The translations under genes were made by a program, and so were the position numbers. The notes under the pieces are model-generated. The model worked only from the letters and a program-made list of their open reading frames with translations, had not been told where the DNA came from and made no database searches. Below, piece by piece: positions 56,711-64,000 of a stretch of 64,000 bases of DNA (the stretch's first letter is position 1; each line of letters opens with the position of its first letter). Location: positions 4,636,672 through 4,700,671 of the forward strand of contig CP016093.1 in NCBI GenBank assembly GCA_001664005.1, written 5' to 3'. Source of the DNA: Rhizobiales bacterium NRL2 (GTDB lineage: Bacteria; Pseudomonadota; Alphaproteobacteria; Minwuiales; Minwuiaceae).

Positions 56711-59466
56711 ACGCCGTCGAGATCGAAGAAGCCATATCCGCGCTTGCCGAGCAGCCGTTCGATGCCAGCGAGTTTCCGTTCGCTTTCCTGGAAGCGTTCG
56801 GCAACAGGGCCACCACGATCAAGCGGCTGCGCACGGGCACGTCCAACAAGTCGGACGTGGGCGGCGTTCTCCAGACCAACAACATTCACATCAAGATCGC
56901 TGAAAACGGCCAGGTCGCCGAGGCTCTGGCCGCCCTCAAGAGAAGCCCCGCGACCGCCAAGGCGCGCGCCAAATTTGTCCTCGCCACCGATGGAAAAGAC
57001 TTTCAGGCCGAAGACCTGAACACCGGCGAGGTTATCGTCTGCGACTACCCCGATTTCCACGATCATTTCGGCTTTTTCCTGCCGCTTGCCGGTATCAGCA
57101 CGGTCAAGCAGATCCGCGAAAGCGCCTTCGATATCAAGGCTACGGGCCGCCTGAATCGGCTCTATGTCGAGCTGTTGAAGGACAACCCCGAGTGGGGCAC
57201 GGCGGAGCGCCGCCATGACATGAACCACTTCATGGCGCGCCTGATCTTCTGCTTCTTCGCAGAAGACACCGACATATTCGCCAAGTCGGACATGTTCACC
57301 GCGACCATCCAGCAAATGAGCGCGAAGGACAGCTCGAACACGCATGAGATTATCAGCGAGCTGTTCCGTGCCATGAATACCAAGATCGAGGATCGTGACA
57401 ACGCGAAAATTGCCAGATGGGCGAATGCCTTCCCCTATGTGAACGGCGGCCTGTTCTCGGAAAGCGTCGAGGTGCCGCGCTTCAGCCGGATTGCGCGCTC
57501 ATACCTCCTGCATATCGGCAATCTCGATTGGAACAAGATCAACCCGGACATCTTCGGTTCGATGATCCAGGCCGTCGCGGATGACGAGGAGCGCGGTGCG
57601 CTCGGGATGCACTACACCAGCGTCCCGAACATCCTGAAAGTTTTGAACCCGCTCTTCCTGGACGACCTACGTGACACGCTTGAAGAAGCTGGCGACAACG
57701 CCCGCAAGCTCCTCAACCTCCGCAATCGCATGGCCAAGATCAGGGTGTTCGACCCGGCCTGCGGATCAGGGAATTTCCTTGTCATTGCTTACAAGGAAAT
57801 GCGCGCCATCGAGGCGGAGATCAACAAGCGGCGCGGCGAAAAGGACCGTAAGTCCGATATTCCCCTGACGAATTTTCGGGGGGTAGAACTCCGCGACTTC
57901 CCTTCTGAAATCGCGCGGCTTGCGCTCATCATCGCCGAGTACCAATGCGACGTATCATATCGCGGCCAACGCGAAGCTCTTCGTGACTTCCTGCCGCTTG
58001 ATGCAATGAACTGGATCACCTGCGGTAATGCACTGCGGATCGACTGGCTGACCATCTGTCCGCCAACTGGAACGGGCGTAAAGATGCATGGCGACGATCT
58101 GTTCAGCACGCCGCTAAATCAAGCTGAGATAGACTTCGAGAACGAAGGCGGGGAAACCTATATTTGCGGCAATCCGCCGTATCAAGGGAGTGTCAATCAA
58201 ACCGCTGAGCAAAAAGCTGATATGGCGCGTATTTTTTCCCGGTATTTATCTACATATAAAGACCTGGATTACGTGGCGAGTTGGTTGGTGAGAGCTGCTG
58301 AGTATTCTGAATCAACGCGAGCGGCGACAGCCTTTGTTACGACAAATTCAATCTGTCAGGGAGAGCAGGTGGGCATGCTTTGGCCCATCGTATTTAACAA
58401 AGGCCAAAGAATTTCATTCGCCCACACATCATTTCTCTGGAAAAACAATGCAGCCAATAATGCCGGGGTAACCTGCATTGTCATTGGAATAGATAGTGAC
58501 CAACCCAGTGGCGCAAAATTATATGAAGGCGATATCCTCCGAAATGTCCCAAGCATTGGCCCCTATCTGACCCCGGCGTCTAACACTATTGTTAATAAAT
58601 CGAATGTGCAAATTTCTAATTTACCTCAAATGGTTTCTGGAAATAAGGCTACAGATGGCGGAAACCTCATATTATCTAGGAACGAAGTATCGGAACTTAC
58701 CTATCTGTTCCCAAAGTCAACCCTTTTTATCAAGAAACTAGAAGGCGCCAAAGAGTTTATCCGCGGCGATGCACGCTGGTGTATCTGGCTTTCAGACGAT
58801 GACCTGAGTGCAATAAGCGATTTTCCGCCGATCCAACAACGAGTAGATCGCGTCAGGGATATCCGGTTGGAGAGTCGCGGAAAACAGGCAAATGAAGCTG
58901 CGGCGTCCCCACATCGGTTCGTGTACGCCCCTCATTCCGATGGGACTTCACTCCTTATTCCAAGCGTTTCCTCAGAGCGGAGGGAGTATCTGCCCTGTGG
59001 ATACTTTGACGACCAAACAGTCATAGTTGCACCTAATCTAGCAATGTATGGTGCTCCTCTTTGGTGTCTGGCTTTGATTGCATCTCGTTTACATCTGATA
59101 TGGATTGCCACGGTATGTGGCAAGCTGAAAACTGATTTTCGTTACTCTAATACCCTTGGGTGGAATACTTTTCCTGTCCCTAAGCTCACCGAGAAAAATA
59201 AAGCCGACTTGACTCGCTGCGCTGAAGACATACTTTTGGCACGTGAGGCGCATTTCCCCGCGACCATTGCCGATCTTTACGACCCCGAGGAGATGCCAGC
59301 CGATTTGCGCGCTGCACATGAGCGCAACGATGAGGTGCTGGAGCGCATCTATATCGGCCGCCGTTTCAAGAACGATACTGAGCGGCTGGAAAAGCTGTTT
59401 GAGCTCTACACCAAGATGACTACCCAAAAGGGAGAAACCGAAAAGAAGAAAGTGAAGGCGTCCTAA
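56707..59466 (+). CDS. Large adenine-specific DNA methyltransferase (MmeI/type ISP-like)
   Basis: A 919-residue class I SAM-dependent methyltransferase. Motif I is FDPACGSGNFL (from Phe348) and motif IV NPPY is Asn489-Tyr492, the set for N6-adenine methylation of gamma-like order. The N-terminal ~300 residues, with FLEAFGNRATTIKRLRTGTS, are a conserved helical region of large methyltransferases; no clear nuclease motif was found there. After NPPY comes the target recognition region, strikingly AT rich (about 58180-59200). The start is TTG 56707 with AAAGGA upstream; no ATG matches. Two nucleotides separate its stop from the helicase ATG. Role: self-marking in a restriction-type system (inference). 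Confidence 0.85.
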   Translation: MNAVEIEEAISALAEQPFDASEFPFAFLEAFGNRATTIKRLRTGTSNKSDVGGVLQTNNIHIKIAENGQVAEALAALKRSPATAKARAKFVLATDGKDFQAEDLNTGEVIVCDYPDFHDHFGFFLPLAGISTVKQIRESAFDIKATGRLNRLYVELLKDNPEWGTAERRHDMNHFMARLIFCFFAEDTDIFAKSDMFTATIQQMSAKDSSNTHEIISELFRAMNTKIEDRDNAKIARWANAFPYVNGGLFSESVEVPRFSRIARSYLLHIGNLDWNKINPDIFGSMIQAVADDEERGALGMHYTSVPNILKVLNPLFLDDLRDTLEEAGDNARKLLNLRNRMAKIRVFDPACGSGNFLVIAYKEMRAIEAEINKRRGEKDRKSDIPLTNFRGVELRDFPSEIARLALIIAEYQCDVSYRGQREALRDFLPLDAMNWITCGNALRIDWLTICPPTGTGVKMHGDDLFSTPLNQAEIDFENEGGETYICGNPPYQGSVNQTAEQKADMARIFSRYLSTYKDLDYVASWLVRAAEYSESTRAATAFVTTNSICQGEQVGMLWPIVFNKGQRISFAHTSFLWKNNAANNAGVTCIVIGIDSDQPSGAKLYEGDILRNVPSIGPYLTPASNTIVNKSNVQISNLPQMVSGNKATDGGNLILSRNEVSELTYLFPKSTLFIKKLEGAKEFIRGDARWCIWLSDDDLSAISDFPPIQQRVDRVRDIRLESRGKQANEAAASPHRFVYAPHSDGTSLLIPSVSSERREYLPCGYFDDQTVIVAPNLAMYGAPLWCLALIASRLHLIWIATVCGKLKTDFRYSNTLGWNTFPVPKLTEKNKADLTRCAEDILLAREAHFPATIADLYDPEEMPADLRAAHERNDEVLERIYIGRRFKNDTERLEKLFELYTKMTTQKGETEKKKVKAS

Positions 59467-59468
59467 CC

Positions 59469-61520
59469 ATGACCAGCGAAGTACATGTCCCATCCGTTTC
59501 CGTTACCTACGCCCAGAATGGCGGCTCGACCAAATCGAACGAGCTTGGGATGCGCCCGATGCAGGAGCGCGCCTATGAGAAACGCGGTGAACAGTACCTG
59601 CTGATCAAGTCGCCCCCGGCTTCAGGCAAGAGCCGTGCGCTGATGTTCGTCGCGCTCGACAAGCTCCATAACCAGGGCCTGAGGCAGGCGATCATCGTCG
59701 TGCCCGAGAAATCCATCGGATCAAGCTTCTACGAAGAGCCGCTGAGCAAATTCGGCTTCTGGGCGGACTGGCATGTCGAGCCCAAATGGAATCTCTGCAA
59801 TGCGCCTGGCTCCGAGGGCGGCAAGGTTAACTCGGTGAAGGCGTTCCTTGATAGCGGCGATCAGGTTCTGGTCTGCACGCACGCCACCTTCCGCTTCGCC
59901 GTGGACAGGTTCGGGGTCGAGGCTTTCGATGATCGTCTGATTGCCGTTGATGAGTTTCATCACGTCTCCGCCAACCCGGACAACAAGCTCGGCGCGCATC
60001 TCACTGACTTCATTGCGCGCGATAAGGTGCATATTGTTGCCATGACCGGATCGTATTTCCGGGGCGATGCCGAGCCGGTGCTGATGGCTCACGACGAGGC
60101 GAAATTCGATACCGTCACCTACACCTACTATGAGCAGCTCAATGGCTACAAATATCTGAAGCAGCTCGATATCGGTTATTTCTTCTATTCCGGCGCTTAC
60201 GCTGACGACATTCTGAAAATTCTCAATCCGAACGAGAAAACGATCATTCATATTCCAAGTGTCAATTCGCGCGAGAGCACCAAGGACAAGCACCGCGAGG
60301 TCGAGCACATCGTCGATGAGCTTGGGGATTGGCAGGGAACCGACCCCAATACGGGCTTCCAGCTTGTAAAATCGCCCGATGGTCGGGTGCTGCGGATTGC
60401 CGATCTGGTCGATGACGAGCCCGCAAAGCGTGACAAGGTATCCGCCGCCCTGAAGGACCCGGCGCAAAAGGACAACCGCGACCATGTGGACATCATCATC
60501 GCTCTCGGCATGGCCAAGGAAGGCTTCGATTGGGTGTGGTGTGAGCACGCGCTCACGGTCGGTTATCGCGCAAGCCTGACTGAGATCGTTCAGATCATCG
60601 GCCGCGCGACGCGGGACGCCCCGGGCAAGAGCCGCGCCCGTTTCACCAATCTGATTGCCGAGCCCGATGCATCTGAAGACGCCGTTACCGAAGCGGTCAA
60701 CGATACGCTGAAGGCCATCGCGGCCAGTCTTCTTATGGAGCAGGTCCTCGCGCCGCGTTTCAATTTCACACCGAAGAAGTCCGATAGTGGGCCGGTGGAA
60801 GGTTACGACTACGGCGAAGGCGGATACGACCCCGAGCAGTGCAATGTCGGCTTTAACGAGGATAGCGGCCAGTTCCAGATCGAGATCAAGGGCCTCACCG
60901 AGCCGAAAAGCAAAGAAGCCGAGCGCATTTGCCAGGAAGACCTCAACGAGGTGATCGCCGCGTTCGTGCAGGACAAGCCGACCGTGGAACGCGGAATGTT
61001 CGACGAGGAGCTTGTCCCTGAAGAGCTGACCCAGGTGCGCATGGGCAAGATCATCAAGGACAAGTATCCGGAACTGGACGACGAGGATCAGGAGGCCGTG
61101 CGCCAGCACGCCATCGCGGCCCTCAATCTGACGCAGAAGGCGAAGGAAACCGCCCTTGGTATCGATGACGGGGAGATGACCGCCAACACCGCGCTGATCG
61201 ACGGCGTGCGAAAGTTCGCGATGGACGTTCGTGAGCTCGACATCGATCTGATCGACCGGATCAATCCGTTCAGCGAAGCGTATGCCATCCTTGCCAAGAC
61301 CATGAGCGAGGAAAGCCTCAAGCAGGTTGCTGCCATCATCTCCGCGAAGAAAGTGCAGCTCACGCCGGAGGAAGCGCGCGACCTCGCCAAGCGCGCCCTG
61401 AAATTCAAGCAGGAGCGCGGACGACTGCCTGAGATCACGTCGCCCGATGCATGGGAAAGGCGCATGGCCGAAGGCGTAGCCTACCTTGCCCGCATGAAGG
61501 CGGAGGCTGCCAATGGCTAA
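59469..61520 (+). CDS. SF2 DEAD/DEAH-like helicase
   Basis: A 683-residue superfamily 2 helicase or translocase. Walker A is SPPASGKS (48-55), motif II is DEFHH (161-165), motif III is MTGSYF, and motif VI is QIIGRATRD (375-383). The C-terminal ~260 residues are acidic and helical without a recognised domain. In restriction systems such an enzyme translocates DNA toward the nuclease. It overlaps the next gene by 8 nt. Confidence 0.88.
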   Translation: MTSEVHVPSVSVTYAQNGGSTKSNELGMRPMQERAYEKRGEQYLLIKSPPASGKSRALMFVALDKLHNQGLRQAIIVVPEKSIGSSFYEEPLSKFGFWADWHVEPKWNLCNAPGSEGGKVNSVKAFLDSGDQVLVCTHATFRFAVDRFGVEAFDDRLIAVDEFHHVSANPDNKLGAHLTDFIARDKVHIVAMTGSYFRGDAEPVLMAHDEAKFDTVTYTYYEQLNGYKYLKQLDIGYFFYSGAYADDILKILNPNEKTIIHIPSVNSRESTKDKHREVEHIVDELGDWQGTDPNTGFQLVKSPDGRVLRIADLVDDEPAKRDKVSAALKDPAQKDNRDHVDIIIALGMAKEGFDWVWCEHALTVGYRASLTEIVQIIGRATRDAPGKSRARFTNLIAEPDASEDAVTEAVNDTLKAIAASLLMEQVLAPRFNFTPKKSDSGPVEGYDYGEGGYDPEQCNVGFNEDSGQFQIEIKGLTEPKSKEAERICQEDLNEVIAAFVQDKPTVERGMFDEELVPEELTQVRMGKIIKDKYPELDDEDQEAVRQHAIAALNLTQKAKETALGIDDGEMTANTALIDGVRKFAMDVRELDIDLIDRINPFSEAYAILAKTMSEESLKQVAAIISAKKVQLTPEEARDLAKRALKFKQERGRLPEITSPDAWERRMAEGVAYLARMKAEAANG

Positions 61521-62706
61521 GGCGTTCACCGACGAAGATGATGCGCTCCTTTCCGAGCTGGGCGTTGAGGTCGAAGCCAAGAAGGTCTCTGCCCGCACAC
61601 CGCAGGAGGAGCGTGTCATTGCGGGTTTCGAGGAAATCCAGCGCTTTGTTGAGGAACATGAACGTGCGCCGCAGCACGGAGAAGACCGGGACGTATTCGA
61701 ACGGCTCTATGCCGTGCGGCTGGATCGCTTGCGGGAGCTGCGGAAATTCCATCCCCTTCTGGAACCGCTCGACCATCAGGACCTGATTTCCGGACACGCT
61801 CCCGCTGCGCCCTCGGTTGACGAGGAATTGGATGACGACGCGCTGCTCGCCGAGCTTGGGGTTGAAGCCGAAACCGCTGACATCACCGAGCTTCGCCACG
61901 TTCGATCCAGCGCGGAAAAGAAGGCAGCGGAAGAGATCGCCAATCGGCAGCGGTGCGAGGATTTCGAACGTTTCAAGCCGCTCTTTGACCAGGTTCAGGA
62001 CGAGCTTGATACGGGCTTGCGCACGACACGCCCTTTCGAGCGTAAAGCAGAGATCGCGCCGGGACGGTTCTTCATTGTGGGGGGACAGAAAGCCTACGTC
62101 GCTGAAATGGACGAGGCGTTTCTGACGGCTCAAGGTATGACCGATGCGCGCCTGCGCGTAATCTTCGATAACGGCACCGAGAGCAACATGCTCATGCGTT
62201 CGCTTCAGCGGGCTTTGCACAAGGATGACGCCGGTCGCCGGATCACGGACTCCTCAGCTGGGCCGTTGTTTGCCGACCATACCGCCGACGGCGATGAAGC
62301 GAGCGGCACGATCTATGTCCTGCGCAGCAAGTCGGACCTCCCGGTCGTCAAAGAGAACCGGCAGGTTCTGCATAAGATCGGCGTGACGAGTGGAAAGGTC
62401 GAGCGCCGCATCGCCAACGCCAAGATCGACGCTACCTTTCTACTGGCTGATGTGGAGGTCGTGGCAACGTATGAGCTTTACAACATCAACCGCACCAAGC
62501 TTGAAAATCTGATTCATCGCATCTTCGATGCGGCGCGACTCGATATCGAGATCAAGGACCGCTTCGGCAATCCGGTTGTGCCTCGCGAATGGTTCTTGGT
62601 CCCATTTTCGGTGATCGATGAAGCAGTCGAGCGGATCAAGGACGGAAGTATCAAGAGCTACATCTATGAACCGAAGCAAGCCCGACTTGTCGAGAGGGAC
62701 GGATAA
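61513..62706 (+). CDS. GIY-YIG (T5orf172-like) nuclease family protein
   Basis: A 397-residue protein with a C-terminal GIY-YIG-type domain: GTIYVLRS (265-272), KIGVTSG (288-294), conserved Arg298 and metal-ligand candidate Glu331 in LENLIH. This is the T5orf172 variant. The N-terminal half has a helical domain (about 35-90, EEIQRFVEEHERAPQHGEDR) that in my experience accompanies this nuclease, flanked by two copies of a short acidic motif (DDALLSELGVEVE at 9-21 and DDALLAELGVEAE at 108-120). It is the likely cleavage subunit beside the helicase, whose stop it overlaps. Confidence 0.82.
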   Translation: MAKAFTDEDDALLSELGVEVEAKKVSARTPQEERVIAGFEEIQRFVEEHERAPQHGEDRDVFERLYAVRLDRLRELRKFHPLLEPLDHQDLISGHAPAAPSVDEELDDDALLAELGVEAETADITELRHVRSSAEKKAAEEIANRQRCEDFERFKPLFDQVQDELDTGLRTTRPFERKAEIAPGRFFIVGGQKAYVAEMDEAFLTAQGMTDARLRVIFDNGTESNMLMRSLQRALHKDDAGRRITDSSAGPLFADHTADGDEASGTIYVLRSKSDLPVVKENRQVLHKIGVTSGKVERRIANAKIDATFLLADVEVVATYELYNINRTKLENLIHRIFDAARLDIEIKDRFGNPVVPREWFLVPFSVIDEAVERIKDGSIKSYIYEPKQARLVERDG

Positions 62707-62800
62707 ACATGTTTCCACCGAATAAGACCGGCTCCGCTGCGCTCACAATTCCCATGCCGTCTCCTCATCACGGTAGCATTAATGGGGTTGGGAGTTCCAA

Positions 62801-64000
62801 TTGAAGCATGTCGAGTTAATCAACCAGTTCCGTGAGGAGCTTGCCAAACTAGCGAACGAGGTGCGGTCCTCAGTTGCGATGGGGCATTTCGACATCAACA
62901 AAATTTGCGAGGATGTCGTATGCGGGTTGTTTAGGGAACTCTATGGCTTCGAGAAGCTACGAAATCTGAATGACGATGAGAAGCAAAACTTCCCCGGCAT
63001 CGACCTCGCCGACGACGAAGGACGCATCGCGATTCAGGTAACATCGGACAAATCTCTAGATAAAGTTAAAGACACTCTGCAAAAAGTCATTGATCATGGT
63101 CTCCATGAAAAATACGACCGTGTCATCATCTACAATCTGGCGACGAAACAAGGCTCCTACGGGGAAAGCGCCATTTCCGGTATTTGCGGGGATCATCTGA
63201 AATTTGATATTCGCACCGATATTCTTGACTCGAGAGACGTCTCTACCAGGGCGGCTAATGCCGAGCCGCGGAAGCTAAAGGCAGCTCTCGAAATATTACT
63301 CGCCTATATGCGCGGCGTTGATGTCGGTCTGGCTGATGAAGATTTTGATCCGCCTAGCGCGCCAGAGGAGATTCTCGGAACAAACTTAGTGGAGCTTTAT
63401 TTCCCGTCGAAGCTCTTCATCGCGGAAATTTTGCCCGAGGTTCTCAAAGGTAAGAAGGGGCGAAACGTCAAGAACCATAGGAAAGGCGTGAAAGACTTTA
63501 GCCGCGAAAACAGCCGCAGCATCCCATCTGACTTTGAGGCGAGTGGTGGCCGTTTAATCACATTCCACGACCTTGATTCTCATGATTGTCCGTTCCGATA
63601 CTTGATTGACGAGGGAACAATCGAAGAATTTGCGCCGCGCGATTATTTCGAGATCGACCAAGATCATGAACGCATTTTCAAATCTCTCTTACGCTTCACG
63701 CTTCAGCAAAAACTCTTCAAGCAGGATGTGATCTGGAAACATCAAGAGGGAAAATTTATTTTTTTACCCCGCAATGTGGGACAGAAAAGACGCTCAGAAC
63801 AATGGACCGGGCAAAAGACGTCCTCTCGCATGGTCTACGAACGTAAGTTCAAAACAGCCAACAAGGATGAGGTTCTCTCGACTCGTCACCTTGCTTTTAG
63901 CGTAGATTTTCTCCAGGTGGCTGGCGGCTGGTATGTAGCGCTTACGCCGGATTGGTATTTCAGCTACGGCAACGATTATCGCCGTTCATTCTACGGCGAT
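62801..64000 (+). CDS. SMEK domain-containing protein (partial, runs off the right edge)
   Basis: Four hundred codons are open without a stop to the window end. Residues 1-140 match the SMEK domain pattern, including FPGIDLADDEGRIAIQVTSD (64-83) and KVKDTLQKVIDHGLHEKYDR. The Asp68/Gln79 pair in this block resembles a PD-(D/E)xK-like core, so nuclease function is possible but unproven. The rest is unassigned. The start is TTG 62801 with GGGAG 9 nt upstream; no ATG fits. The AT-rich composition differs from the three preceding genes and 94 bp separate it from them, so it may be a later addition. Confidence 0.75.
   Translation, partial: MKHVELINQFREELAKLANEVRSSVAMGHFDINKICEDVVCGLFRELYGFEKLRNLNDDEKQNFPGIDLADDEGRIAIQVTSDKSLDKVKDTLQKVIDHGLHEKYDRVIIYNLATKQGSYGESAISGICGDHLKFDIRTDILDSRDVSTRAANAEPRKLKAALEILLAYMRGVDVGLADEDFDPPSAPEEILGTNLVELYFPSKLFIAEILPEVLKGKKGRNVKNHRKGVKDFSRENSRSIPSDFEASGGRLITFHDLDSHDCPFRYLIDEGTIEEFAPRDYFEIDQDHERIFKSLLRFTLQQKLFKQDVIWKHQEGKFIFLPRNVGQKRRSEQWTGQKTSSRMVYERKFKTANKDEVLSTRHLAFSVDFLQVAGGWYVALTPDWYFSYGNDYRRSFYGD

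Noticed and set aside
59721..61619. Minus-strand open frame of 632 codons opposite the helicase
   Set aside because: Helicase motifs and operon overlaps support the plus strand; the antisense product has no domain.

Overview
The window is a piece of a GC-rich alphaproteobacterial chromosome. The gene order (tRNA-Tyr, tRNA-Gly, tuf, tRNA-Trp, secE, nusG, rplKAJL, rpoBC, rpsLG, fusA, tuf, S10-spc-alpha cluster), the LID-less adenylate kinase and the tuf duplication fit Alphaproteobacteria, probably a Rhodospirillales-like lineage. The genus cannot be fixed from the sequence alone.

Layout. (1) 1-6436: housekeeping genes. A cysteine synthase end, an AlaX-type alanyl-tRNA editing protein, a sulfurtransferase and a GNAT acetyltransferase lie on the plus strand. 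They converge on a tightly packed minus-strand run degP-like, rarA, crcB, rluC-like. (2) 6459-38894: one very long minus-strand block of translation and transcription genes running from tRNA-Tyr to rplQ. It includes two near-identical tuf genes, nusG, secE, rpoB, rpoC, rpoA, secY, adk and almost all ribosomal protein genes of the classical clusters. rpmJ is not seen. Internal promoters and terminator-like hairpins separate sub-operons (upstream of rplK, between rpoC and rpsL, between tuf and rpsJ, after rplQ). (3) 39075-40727: rlmB-like rRNA methyltransferase with a repetitive Arg/Asp/Gly/Pro-rich N-terminal tail, then tRNA-Thr(TGT).

(4) 40663-64000 (continuing past the right edge): an integrated mobile element inserted at the tRNA-Thr gene. 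A large serine recombinase reads into the tRNA, so its last codons and its stop lie inside the tRNA sequence. Inward are conserved small element genes, a VirD4/TraG-like coupling ATPase next to a separate two-helix membrane protein, orphan secreted proteins, a zincin/HTH-ankyrin/small-protein cluster divergent from a protein made of five tandem ~70-residue repeats, a coiled-coil protein, a second serine recombinase, and a membrane module (four-helix coiled-coil protein with AT-hook-like tail, small membrane protein, M48-like secreted protease). No relaxase or T4SS channel genes are visible here, so the element may be mobilizable rather than self-transmissible, or those genes lie outside.

(5) 56534-64000: the cargo of greatest interest. 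It is a compact plus-strand operon: RHH regulator, large adenine-specific DNA methyltransferase (FDPACGSG and NPPY motifs), SF2 helicase, and GIY-YIG (T5orf172-like) nuclease, with overlapping or nearly touching ends. A SMEK-domain protein, truncated by the window edge, follows. The composition is that of an anti-phage restriction-type system: methyltransferase for self-marking, helicase for translocation, nuclease for cleavage, and the SMEK protein as possible accessory effector. Whether this exact architecture is described cannot be settled without a database search.
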